NCBI RefSeq assembly: GCF_023736115.1
Contig: NZ_JAKQZC010000006.1
Span: 1 to 64,000, forward strand
Origin: Salinicola avicenniae
Lineage (GTDB): Bacteria; Pseudomonadota; Gammaproteobacteria; Pseudomonadales; Halomonadaceae
Direction: 5' to 3'
Length of the DNA stretch: 64,000 nucleotides
Positions 46,470 to 56,395 of the stretch are shown piece after piece. Each line of letters starts with the position of its first letter. Within the stretch, counting starts at the first letter, position 1. The notes below the pieces were generated by a model that saw only the letters and a list, made by a program, of their open reading frames with translations, was not told the origin of the DNA and ran no database searches. The position numbers and the translations under genes were made by a program.

Positions 46470-48403
46470 GGCGCCCCCTTGCCGCTACCGGTGCGCTTGC
46501 CCTGACGCCCGGCGGGCATCGTGTAGCGGAAGGAGAGAAACTTCTGCGCGTTGCTGATCGCCTCGAAGGCATCCTTGAGATGGTGCCGCTCGCGGCTGCC
46601 GATATTTTCCGGATCGACGCTGTTATCGGGCTCCTGCCCTTTTTCGATGGCATCCGCTTGATGCCGAATACGGACCATCGAGAGAAACTCGAAGGCATAA
46701 CGCAGCCGCTCGTTGACCCCCTCGGCGAGCAGCTTGGTGTTGGCGATATCGTCCAGTCGCGCGAAGCTGTTCTGCGCCTTGGAACCACACGCCAGCGCAT
46801 GGACACGGACGAGATCGGTCAGCGGCGCCGTGCCACGACGCTTCAGGTTGATCGACTTGCGATGCTCGCCGTCCTGCTCCATGACGAAGGTGCGGAAAAA
46901 TCCCAGCGGTGGCGTGCGGCTCTTGGCGTTGCGCGCCAGCGCAGCCAGAAAGACCGGACGCTGCGGTGCCAGGTCGGCGATCAGATCCTGCAGCGCCTCA
47001 ACCATCGGCGACTCGCCATGCACCGGCGCTAGATCGAAGAAGATCGAGCTATGCAGCAGCCGCTCGCCGTTAGGCTCGTCCATCCACTCTGTGAAGTAAC
47101 GCTTCCAGACGTGCAGTGGCTGCCGCCAGCGCGGGTTGATCGCCATCACGTCGCCCTTGCAGTAGGCGTAGCCGCAGGCGTCGAGACCATCGCAGACAAA
47201 GCGCGCCAGTGACTCGAAGTACTCGCCGTGCTGCTCGGCGTCATAGCGGTCGTCGAGCACCAGCGCGTTATCCTGGTCGGCGTTGATGGTCGGCTCCTCG
47301 CGCGCCATCGACCCCAGTACCATGAAACAGTAAGGCACCGGCGGCGGCCCCAGCTCGCTCTCCGCCAGCTCGAGCAGGCGCTGCGTGAAGCTGCGTCCGA
47401 TGGTCGCCAGCGATCGGCTGACCATCTCCGAATTGGCGCCATCGGCCACCATGCGCACGAAGCCGGTCTGCACTTCCGACGAGAGCCGGGCCAGCTGCGC
47501 GGCGGTATTCTGGACGAAGATGTTGTTGACCAGGAACAGGCTGCTGTGAGTCTCGTGGCGCACGATGTCGGACAGATGCAGCACACCCATCGGCTGCCGC
47601 CGGTGCAGAACCGGCAGATGATGGACCTGATTGCGCAGCATGCTCAGCATGGCTTCGTAGACCGACTCGTCCGACTGCACCACGATCACTTTGGATGACA
47701 TCACGTCTCCCACCGCGGTCTCAGGAGACAAACCCTCGGCCAGCACCCGGGTACAGAAGTCGCGATCGGTCAGAATGCCGCTGAGCTGCCAATTGCGGCC
47801 GTCGCGTCCGGTAAAGGTGTAGGCGGACTGAGTATCGGTGACATCGACCACCAGCACGCAGGTCGTATTGCCGTCGCGCATCTCGCGGGCCGCTTCCTGC
47901 AGCGTGGTGGTGGCTTCGACCATCTTCGGCTGGCGCGTAATCAGGCGGCGTACCCGCGTCGTCATCAGCCCGCTGTCGTCGCGCTGCTGCTCCACCGTGC
48001 CCTTGAGACGCTGGCCGCCAGTATCGACAAACTCGGAAAAATCATCGTCCTCGTCGCACACCGACTCGAACACGTCGGCGGGCACAAAGTAGATCAGGGT
48101 ATCCTCGATGGCGTTGACCGGGTAGCGGACACGCCGGTTCCGCAGCAGATCGGAGTAGCCGAAGATATCGCCCTCATCGAGCCGATTGAACAGCCGCCCG
48201 CTGCGGAAATACATCTCCACCGCACCGCTGCGGATATACCACAGGGAGTCGATCTCCTGATCCTTGACCAGCAGTTCACTGCCGGCCTGGAAATAGCGGA
48301 CCTCGACCGAGCCGACAAGGCGATCGAGCAGCTCGTCGGGTAGGTCATCGAAAGGCGCAAATTGCGCCATATGGGCGCGGATGTCCAACTGCTCAACGTT
48401 CAT
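46466..48403 (-). CDS. cNMP-binding/CBS/DUF294 nucleotidyltransferase-like protein
   Basis: A 645-residue cytoplasmic signalling protein. I use ATG 48403 (MNVEQLDIRAHMAQFAPFDDLPDELLDRL), preceded by GGGGAGGC. Order: a cyclic-nucleotide-binding-like domain (about 20-135; IRSGAVEMYFRSGRLFNRLDEGDIFG), two CBS motifs (about 155-295), then a DUF294 putative nucleotidyltransferase domain with GSMAREEPTINADQDNALV, the GSxAR-type motif also found in GlnD, and the DUF294 C-terminal helical region. This family is thought to sense adenine nucleotides, but no activity is proven. The overlap with the exonuclease gene suggests they act together. Confidence 0.9.
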   Translation of the reverse strand: MNVEQLDIRAHMAQFAPFDDLPDELLDRLVGSVEVRYFQAGSELLVKDQEIDSLWYIRSGAVEMYFRSGRLFNRLDEGDIFGYSDLLRNRRVRYPVNAIEDTLIYFVPADVFESVCDEDDDFSEFVDTGGQRLKGTVEQQRDDSGLMTTRVRRLITRQPKMVEATTTLQEAAREMRDGNTTCVLVVDVTDTQSAYTFTGRDGRNWQLSGILTDRDFCTRVLAEGLSPETAVGDVMSSKVIVVQSDESVYEAMLSMLRNQVHHLPVLHRRQPMGVLHLSDIVRHETHSSLFLVNNIFVQNTAAQLARLSSEVQTGFVRMVADGANSEMVSRSLATIGRSFTQRLLELAESELGPPPVPYCFMVLGSMAREEPTINADQDNALVLDDRYDAEQHGEYFESLARFVCDGLDACGYAYCKGDVMAINPRWRQPLHVWKRYFTEWMDEPNGERLLHSSIFFDLAPVHGESPMVEALQDLIADLAPQRPVFLAALARNAKSRTPPLGFFRTFVMEQDGEHRKSINLKRRGTAPLTDLVRVHALACGSKAQNSFARLDDIANTKLLAEGVNERLRYAFEFLSMVRIRHQADAIEKGQEPDNSVDPENIGSRERHHLKDAFEAISNAQKFLSFRYTMPAGRQGKRTGSGKGAP

Positions 48404-48509
48404 GCTTGCCTCCCCGGTGCGAGCCCTCATTTTCCGGGGGGCGCCTTGGCGGCGTCAATCGCGCCTTCGGGGATATCGGCTTGATATCGGGGCAAAAGCC
48501 GAGCGCCAG

Positions 48510-49445
48510 TCATGCGCGCTCCAGCTGCTGCGCCAGCTGTCGCAGACGCTCGCAGGCAACCTCGAAGATCCCCTGGGTCGAGACATCCGTCACGCCACCG
48601 ATATGCGGGGTAGCGATAACGTTCTCGACAAAGATGGGGTCGTCCGGATTCGGAGGCTCCTCCCAGAAGACATCGAGACCGGCACCACCGAGCTGACCAC
48701 TGCGCAGCGCCTCGAGCAACGCATCACGCGAAATCAGGCCGCCGCGTCCCAGGTTGATCAGAAAGGCACCGTGACGCATGGAAGCCAGTGCCTGCGCGTC
48801 GATCATCTGGTGCGTTTCGGGCGTATCCGGCAGCGTAAGCACGACGAAATCCGCCCGCTCGAGTAGCGTCGGCAGCTGTTCGAGAGTGCCGAGCCAGGCC
48901 AGCCCGTGTCGCTCGGCAAAGGCCGGATCGGCCTGCCGCTTGATGCCCATCAGCGTCATGTCGAAGGCGCGCAGCCGCTGGACCAGCGACTGCCCAAGCC
49001 CGCCGAGGCCGATCACCCCCGCCGTCTTGCCCTTCAGACCGACGCCGATCGGCCCGCCCAACTGACGGGCTGCGAAATGCTCGGGAATCCGACGCGCGTG
49101 ACGTGCCAGCCCCAGCATCAGCCAGATACCGAGCTCGGCCACCGAGTCCGCATTGCCGGAGAGGCCGGTCGGCACGTTGGCCACGACGATCCCTTGTGCT
49201 TCCGCCGCCTCGCGATCGACACCCTCTAACCCGGCACCGATCTGCTGAATCAGCTGCAGGCGATCACCGGTGGCCAGCAGCTCGGCATCGACCCGCGCCA
49301 TGGTCGGGATCAGCGCGTCGAAGCCGGCCAGCGAGCGTAGCGCGTAACCGCCGGCGGCCACGAATTCGACCTCGGGCAGCGCCCGGCGAAACTTGTGAAG
49401 AATTCCGCCCCAGGCGTCCTCCTCGGCGGCAAACAGTACGCGCAC
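48510..49445 (-). CDS. D-isomer-specific 2-hydroxyacid dehydrogenase
   Basis: A 311-residue NAD(P)-dependent reductase. The Rossmann motif GVIGLGGLGQSLVQRL is at about residues 142-157. Catalytic residues are visible: the Arg in NLGRGGLI, the Glu in DVFWEEPPNPDDPIF and the His in ATPHIGGVT. The sequence is close to glyoxylate/hydroxypyruvate reductases and phosphoglycerate-dehydrogenase-like enzymes of about this length, without an ACT domain. The substrate is undetermined. It lies between the DUF294 gene and cysG, in the same direction as both, but with gaps over 100 bases. Confidence 0.88.
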   Translation of the reverse strand: MRVLFAAEEDAWGGILHKFRRALPEVEFVAAGGYALRSLAGFDALIPTMARVDAELLATGDRLQLIQQIGAGLEGVDREAAEAQGIVVANVPTGLSGNADSVAELGIWLMLGLARHARRIPEHFAARQLGGPIGVGLKGKTAGVIGLGGLGQSLVQRLRAFDMTLMGIKRQADPAFAERHGLAWLGTLEQLPTLLERADFVVLTLPDTPETHQMIDAQALASMRHGAFLINLGRGGLISRDALLEALRSGQLGGAGLDVFWEEPPNPDDPIFVENVIATPHIGGVTDVSTQGIFEVACERLRQLAQQLERA

Positions 49446-49604
49446 GGCAATCCCCTTTCGATGGAATGGTCGAAATTACCATGCCGCGACGCGTCATCAG
49501 AGTAAATGCCGCGCCGCCCGAATACCGCTTTGCGACAGTGGGCGCCGATAACGCCAGAGAACGGAAGGAGAGATCGGGAAAAGCGTCGCGAAAACGCGTT
49601 CCCG

Positions 49605-50819
49605 TCAGGCGCTATCGGCCTGCGACAGCGGCGTCGGGTGCTTGCCCTCGATCCAGCCAAGGCTGCCGCTGTCCGAGGGCCGAAACCAGTCGAGCCGCTG
49701 GGCGAGACTGACGACGCTGCCGACCACGATCAGGGTCGGCGGCCTCGGCGCGCGATCGGCCAGGCTAGCCGGCAGCGTCTCCAGCGTCCCCAGATGCACC
49801 TGCTGGTTAGCGGTGGTGCCCTGCTCGATCAACGCCATCGGCGTATCGCCGGCCAGGCCATTCGCCACCAGGCGCTCGCGGATGAGCTCAAGCGCGCCGA
49901 GCCCCATGTAGAACACCAGCGTCTGGCCCGGGGCGGCGAGTGTCGGCCAGTCGAGGTCGCAGCTACCGTTCTTGAGATGCCCGGTGACGAAACGCACCGA
50001 CTGGGCATGATCGCGGTGCGTCAACGGCACGCCGGCATACGCCGCACAACCCGAGGCGGCCGTGATGCCGGGCACGACCTCGAACTCGACGCCCGCGTCG
50101 ACCAGCGTCTCCAGCTCCTCGCCACCCCGGCCGAAGATGAAAGGATCGCCGCCCTTCAGACGCACCACTTCAAAGCCGGCACGCGCCCACTCGACCAACG
50201 CCTGATTGATGCCGTCCTGCGGCACGCTGTGCTGTGAACGGGCCTTGCCGACATAGAAGCGCCTGGCCTCGGGGTTGGCGAGCGCGAGGATCTCGGCACT
50301 GACCAACCGATCGTGGATCACGACATCGGCCCGCTGCAGTCGCTTCAGGGCCTTCAAGGTCAGCAGCTCCGGATCACCCGGGCCGGCACCGACCAGCGCC
50401 ACCCGCCCCCGGCGCCACCGGCTTTCCGCCGCGGCACGATCCGTCGCCGTCAGCCGCGCCGGCAGACGGATACTGCAGAGCGCCGGGTGCGCCGGTACAT
50501 AGACAGGCACTCGCGCCTGGCGCGCCTGTTCGGCAAGACGCCGGTCTGCCTCGACCTCCCCCGTGGCCACCAGCCAGAGCTGGCCCGCCGCCGGCGTCGG
50601 CGCCGCGGTGCGCAGTCGCCAGCGTTGCGCTTCGCAAAGAGCTGCCAGGCCCGGCATGGCGGTTGCGGCATGCACGGTCATCGCCGGCAGCAGGTCGATG
50701 CAGCGCCGCGCCAGCGTGAGCGCCTCGCCGCCACCGCCAATCAGATGCACATCGAGCTGAGCAGGATCATGCTGCAGCATCAGGGGCTCATGGGCATGTC
50801 GGGTCACGAATCGAACCAT
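49605..50819 (-). CDS. cysG: Uroporphyrinogen-III C-methyltransferase with vestigial CysG N-terminus
   Basis: A 404-residue protein. Residues 139-390 are a complete SUMT (CobA) domain: VALVGAGPGDPELLTLKAL, VVIHDRLVSAEIL, VRLKGGDPFIFGRGGEE, VPGITAASGCAAYAGVPLTHRDHA and LVFYMGL. Full-length CysG (about 460 residues) has about 215 residues before this domain for precorrin-2 oxidation and iron insertion. Here only about 138 remain. The GGGxxA-type loop survives (IGGGGEALTLA, 27-37), but the ATDD active-site motif reads ATGE (85-88), and the dimerisation and helical domains that normally follow ALCSxxxPA are missing. The protein should still make precorrin-2 but probably not sirohaem. serS next to cysG is the order seen in pseudomonads. 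The start is uncertain (Met 1 or 14). Confidence 0.88.
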   Translation of the reverse strand: MVRFVTRHAHEPLMLQHDPAQLDVHLIGGGGEALTLARRCIDLLPAMTVHAATAMPGLAALCEAQRWRLRTAAPTPAAGQLWLVATGEVEADRRLAEQARQARVPVYVPAHPALCSIRLPARLTATDRAAAESRWRRGRVALVGAGPGDPELLTLKALKRLQRADVVIHDRLVSAEILALANPEARRFYVGKARSQHSVPQDGINQALVEWARAGFEVVRLKGGDPFIFGRGGEELETLVDAGVEFEVVPGITAASGCAAYAGVPLTHRDHAQSVRFVTGHLKNGSCDLDWPTLAAPGQTLVFYMGLGALELIRERLVANGLAGDTPMALIEQGTTANQQVHLGTLETLPASLADRAPRPPTLIVVGSVVSLAQRLDWFRPSDSGSLGWIEGKHPTPLSQADSA

Positions 50820-50948
50820 CGGTTGGCGCGGGCCACAGACCGCGTCTTAGAACGAAAAAGTGCGCAAAGCGCATTGTCTTATAGCCGAATTGTAAAACCC
50901 CAGGCGGTGTCGACGAAGGAACGCTTTTTTACAGGGTTATAACCAAAG

Positions 50949-50978
50949 ACTCCCTCGCCCCAGAAGCGGCGAGGGAGT
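50949..50978 (-). terminator. Terminator of serS
   Basis: ACTCCCTCGCC and GGCGAGGGAGT form an 11-bp stem with an 8-base loop. On the minus strand it is followed by CTTTGGTT, a short T-rich run, 58 bases after the serS stop. Confidence 0.7.
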
Positions 50979-51035
50979 CGGCCGAGCGGTACCTTGTTAA
51001 CGGCACACCGCTCGGGCGTCGCGCCAAACCCGAGA

Positions 51036-52388
<1,353 letters not shown>

Positions 52389-52460
52389 TTATTGTAGGGA
52401 AAAGGCGCGAGCCGCACCATGCGCCGCGCGGGTTTCATGTCAGTCGTGTCGCTCTCGCGC

Positions 52461-52466
52461 TACAAT
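52461..52466 (+). promoter_or_regulatory. Possible -10 element upstream of the ydiJ-like gene
   Basis: TACAAT, one mismatch from TATAAT, directly before a 24-bp tandem duplication. No good -35 box lies at 16-18 bases, so this is tentative. Confidence 0.3.
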
Positions 52467-52514
52467 ATGGCCCTTTTCGATCCTCCTGACATGGCCCTTT
52501 TCGATCCTCCTGAC
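52467..52514. repeat. Perfect 24-bp tandem duplication
   Basis: Bases 52467-52490 and 52491-52514 are identical and adjacent. Each copy starts ATGGCCCTTTTC and ends CTCCTGAC. It lies in the untranslated region 73 bases before the ydiJ-like start codon. Confidence 0.95.
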
Positions 52515-52586
52515 GCGCCGTGATGCAGGCGCGCCGGCAAGATGGCCAACGACAACCGCGCCCCGAAAGCGGGATGAACAGGCTTG

Positions 52587-55500
52587 ATGACCACCATGAT
52601 TGCAAGGCTCGACCCGGCCAGCGCCGACCTGACCCTCGACGAGATCTACCGCCGCTTTCTCGATGATCTCGAGGCGGCAGGATTCACCGGCGAAATCGCG
52701 CCGGACGCCGCCAACCGAACCGTATTGGCGACAGATAACTCAATCTATCAGCGCCTGCCGCAGGCAGTGCTCTACCCGCGCGACGGCGCCGACCTCGAGC
52801 GAATCGCCCGGCTGATCGGCACGACGCGCCATCGCGGCGTCGTGATGGCGCCTCGCGGCGGCGGCACCGGCACCAACGGCCAGTCGCTGACCGATGGCGT
52901 GGTGGTGGATGTCTCGCGCCACATGAACCGGATTCTCGAGATCGACGTCGACAATCGCCGCGTTCGCGTCCAGGCCGGTGTGGTCAAGGATCAGCTCAAC
53001 GCCGCGCTCAAACCGCACGGGCTCTTTTTCGCGCCGGAGCTCTCGACCTCCAATCGCGCGACGATCGGCGGCATGATCTCCACCGACGCTAGCGGCCAGG
53101 GCAGCTGCGAGTATGGCAAGACGCGCAACCACGTACTGGCGCTGAATGCCCTGCTCATCGGTGGCGAGCGGCTATACAGTGAACCGCTCGCCGCCGATGC
53201 GCTGGCGGCGACCTGCGAACGCGACGATGCCGTCGGCCGTGTCCATCGCGCCGCCCACGACATTGCCGAGACGGAGCGCGAGCGTATCGCGACCCGCTTT
53301 CCGCCGCTCAACCGCTGCCTGACCGGCTACGATCTCGCGCACCTTTACACCACCGACGGACACTTCGATCTCAACAGCGTGCTATGCGGCGCGGAAGGGT
53401 CACTGGCACTGCTCGACGAAGCAACGCTCAACGTGCTGCCGCTACCGAAACATTCGACGCTGGTGAACGTGCGCTACGCGGGCTTCATGGAGGCCCTTCG
53501 CGACGCCGAGACCCTCATGTCGGTGAGTCGACCGACATCGATCGAAACGGTCGACGACACGGTGCTGATGCTGGCGATGGAGGACTTCGTCTGGGACAGC
53601 GTCGCCGAATTCTTCCCCGAGGCGGCAGACGACACGCCAGCGCGCGGCATTAACCTGGTCGAGTTCAACGACGACGATCCCGAGCGCCTGGCCGCCCGCG
53701 TCGCCGCCTTCACCGCCCACCTCGGGACTGACGCGGGCGTCGAGCGAATCGGGTACACCCTGGCCGAGGGCCGAGCGCAGATCGCACGGGTCTACGCCAT
53801 GCGCAAACGCGCTGTGGGCCTGCTCGGCAACGCCAAGGGCGAGAAGCGCCCGATCCCCTTTGTCGAGGATACGGCAGTACCGCCGGCGGCGCTTGCTGAC
53901 TATATTGCCGAGTTCCGCGCCCTGCTCGATGCCCGCGGGCTCGACTACGGCATGTTCGGTCACGTCGATGCCGGCGTGCTCCACGTGCGCCCGGCCATCG
54001 ACATGAAGGACCCGGCCCAGGCGGTGCTGATTCGCGAACTCTCCGACGAGGTGGCAGCACTGACACAGCGCTACGGCGGCCTGCTGTGGGGCGAGCACGG
54101 CAAGGGCGTGCGCTCGGAATACTCGCCGCGCTTCTTCGGCGAGCTCTATCCGGCCCTGCAGCGTCTGAAGGCGGCGTTCGACCCGCATAATCAGTTGAAT
54201 CCGGGCAAGATCGCGACGCCCGCCAGGCCCGGCGTTTCTGGCATCATCGACGGCACCGATCCGGGACTGCTGGCGGTCGATGGCGTACCGACCCGCGGCG
54301 AGCGCGACCGCCGGATCGATGAACGCGTCTGGCAGGCCAACGCCAGCGCGGTCTACTGCAACGGCAACGGCGCCTGCTACAACTACGACCCCAACGACGC
54401 GATGTGTCCCTCCTGGAAGGCGACGCGCCAACGTGTGCATTCACCCAAGGGGCGCGCCAGCCTGATGCGCGAGTGGCTCACGCGTCAGGGTGACGCCGGG
54501 GTCGATGTGCTTGAGGTCAGCCGCACCCAGCAGCGCGGCGGACTAGGCGCCTGGCTCAAGGCGCAGCCGAGCAAGCTGCGCCACGCGGTTGCGCGGCGTC
54601 GCGGCGAAACGGATTTCTCGCATGAGGTCTACGATGCCATGGCCGGCTGTCTGGCGTGCAAATCGTGCGCTGGCCAATGCCCGATCAAGGTCGACGTGCC
54701 CGATTTCCGATCGCGCTTCCTGGAGAGCTATCACAGCCGCTATGCACGCCCGCTGCGCGACTATCTGATCGGCGGACTGGAGTTTTCGATCCCTTATCTG
54801 CAACCGGTCGCCGGGCTCTACAACGCGCTGCTCGACCAGAGGCTGGTTGACAGGTGCCTGTCTCGGGGGCTCGGCCTCGTCGACTCCCCGCGCCTGTCGC
54901 GCGCGAGCCTGAAGAAGGGGCTGGCCGCCTGGGGCATTGCCGAAGCGACGCCGATCACCCTGGGCCGGCTGACCGAGTCCCAGAAGGCACGCAGCGTGGT
55001 CCTGGTACAGGATGCCTTCACCAGCCACTTCGAGGCCGAACTGGTGCTGGATATCGTCGAGCTGCTCTCGCGCCTGGATATCCGCGTGTTCGTGGCGCCC
55101 TTTCACCCCAACGGTAAGCCACTCCACGTGCAAGGCTTTCTGGGCCGTTTCCAGCGCGTCGCCGCACGCCAGGCCGAACGGCTCAAGACGCTGTCGCGCT
55201 TCGGCGTACCGCTAGTGGGAATCGACCCAGCCATGACGCTGACCTATCGCCAGGAATACGTGAAACAGCTCGGGCCGACGGCGGTACCGCCGGTATCGCT
55301 ATTGCAGGAGTGGCTGCTCGGGCTGGGCCCGGCGCTTCTGCCGTCGGGGTGGGACCCCGCGGCGGCAGCGCAGGCAGATCCCGGCTATCGACTGCTCTCG
55401 CACTGCACCGAGAAGACCAACGCCCCCGGCAGCCCCAAGGGTTGGCAGCAGCTCTTCGCACGCGCCGGGCTCGAGCTCGATCTGGTCGACACCGGCTGCT

Positions 55501-55730
55501 GCGGCATGTCCGGCACCTACGGCCACGAGGCACGCAATCGTGATACGTCGGCAGCGATCTACGATCTCTCGTGGCGCGCCCCGGTCGAGGACGACGCCAA
55601 CGCGGGACGCCTGCTCGCCACCGGCTACTCGTGCCGCAGTCAAGTCAAACGGCTTTCCGACAGCCGCCTGCCGCATCCGCTGCAGGCGCTCCTGAAGGTC
55701 GCGCGACTCGCCGGCAACTCCACGACCTAG
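52587..55730 (+). CDS. ydiJ: YdiJ-type FAD and iron-sulfur dehydrogenase (D-2-hydroxyglutarate dehydrogenase-like)
   Basis: A 1047-residue membrane-associated oxidoreductase. The N-terminal FAD (PCMH) domain has VMAPRGGGTGTNGQSLTDGVVVD, APELSTSNRATIGGMISTDASGQGS and LTGYDLAHLYT; the FAD-oxidase C domain follows to about residue 560 (GLLWGEHGKGVRSEY, DPHNQLNPGKI). A ferredoxin-type region has GACYNYDPNDAMCPSW and CLACKSCAGQCPIKVDVPDF. The C-terminal CCG domain includes VDTGCCGMSGTYGHEAR. The order matches E. coli YdiJ (1018 residues), which oxidises D-2-hydroxyglutarate. I use ATG 52587; TTG 52584 and ATG 52596 are alternatives. It is divergent from serS. Confidence 0.93.
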   Translation: MTTMIARLDPASADLTLDEIYRRFLDDLEAAGFTGEIAPDAANRTVLATDNSIYQRLPQAVLYPRDGADLERIARLIGTTRHRGVVMAPRGGGTGTNGQSLTDGVVVDVSRHMNRILEIDVDNRRVRVQAGVVKDQLNAALKPHGLFFAPELSTSNRATIGGMISTDASGQGSCEYGKTRNHVLALNALLIGGERLYSEPLAADALAATCERDDAVGRVHRAAHDIAETERERIATRFPPLNRCLTGYDLAHLYTTDGHFDLNSVLCGAEGSLALLDEATLNVLPLPKHSTLVNVRYAGFMEALRDAETLMSVSRPTSIETVDDTVLMLAMEDFVWDSVAEFFPEAADDTPARGINLVEFNDDDPERLAARVAAFTAHLGTDAGVERIGYTLAEGRAQIARVYAMRKRAVGLLGNAKGEKRPIPFVEDTAVPPAALADYIAEFRALLDARGLDYGMFGHVDAGVLHVRPAIDMKDPAQAVLIRELSDEVAALTQRYGGLLWGEHGKGVRSEYSPRFFGELYPALQRLKAAFDPHNQLNPGKIATPARPGVSGIIDGTDPGLLAVDGVPTRGERDRRIDERVWQANASAVYCNGNGACYNYDPNDAMCPSWKATRQRVHSPKGRASLMREWLTRQGDAGVDVLEVSRTQQRGGLGAWLKAQPSKLRHAVARRRGETDFSHEVYDAMAGCLACKSCAGQCPIKVDVPDFRSRFLESYHSRYARPLRDYLIGGLEFSIPYLQPVAGLYNALLDQRLVDRCLSRGLGLVDSPRLSRASLKKGLAAWGIAEATPITLGRLTESQKARSVVLVQDAFTSHFEAELVLDIVELLSRLDIRVFVAPFHPNGKPLHVQGFLGRFQRVAARQAERLKTLSRFGVPLVGIDPAMTLTYRQEYVKQLGPTAVPPVSLLQEWLLGLGPALLPSGWDPAAAAQADPGYRLLSHCTEKTNAPGSPKGWQQLFARAGLELDLVDTGCCGMSGTYGHEARNRDTSAAIYDLSWRAPVEDDANAGRLLATGYSCRSQVKRLSDSRLPHPLQALLKVARLAGNSTT

Positions 55731-55862
55731 GCGCCGGCACCGACTTCAACGCCGTCCTCGCGCAGGCGTCATGACTTCGGTCTATCTTCATGGCGACCGG
55801 CCTCTTGTCGAGGCCGGCCCATCCCATTGTCCACCGCTATTCCTCCAGGGACGCCCCATACC

Positions 55863-56306
55863 ATGTCTGATCCTCGGCACGTTGTCTGCCCTCACTGCCA
55901 AGCCGTCAACCGGGTCGCTGCCGAACGCCTCGCGGCGCACCCCAACTGCGGCCGCTGCCACAATGCGCTGTTCACCGGCGAACCGCTGACGCTGGACTCG
56001 GCCAATTTCGAGCGCTTTCTCTCGCGCAGTGATCTGCCCCTGCTGGTCGACTTCTGGGCCGACTGGTGCGGCCCGTGCCAGGCCATGGCACCGGGATTTG
56101 CCGGCGCCGCCCGCACGCTGTCTCCCGATGTCATCCTCGGCAAGCTCGATACCGAAGCCGCGACGGACATCGCCTCGCGCTTCGGTATCCGCAGCATTCC
56201 GACGCTGATCCTCTATCGCGGCGGGCGCGAAATCGCCCGCCAGGCTGGCGCCATGCGTCAGCCGGAGATCGAGCAGTGGGTGGCGCGGCAACTCGCCACA
56301 CCGTAA
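55863..56306 (+). CDS. trxC: Thioredoxin 2 (zinc-containing)
   Basis: A 147-residue cytoplasmic thiol reductase starting at ATG 55863. An N-terminal zinc module (VVCPHCQAVN and HPNCGRCHNALF, four cysteines) precedes a thioredoxin fold with the active site WADWCGPCQAMAP and the cis-proline stretch RSIPTLILYRGG. Length and layout match E. coli TrxC, which is induced by peroxide. It follows ydiJ by 132 bases. Confidence 0.95.
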   Translation: MSDPRHVVCPHCQAVNRVAAERLAAHPNCGRCHNALFTGEPLTLDSANFERFLSRSDLPLLVDFWADWCGPCQAMAPGFAGAARTLSPDVILGKLDTEAATDIASRFGIRSIPTLILYRGGREIARQAGAMRQPEIEQWVARQLATP

Positions 56307-56395
56307 TCCGCCAATTTTCTGTCCTTGTCGGCATTGCATCGCCGCAGCGCCACCGCTAGTCTGCGCGCTTTTTGCCACGCCCCGGAGAAACTGCC

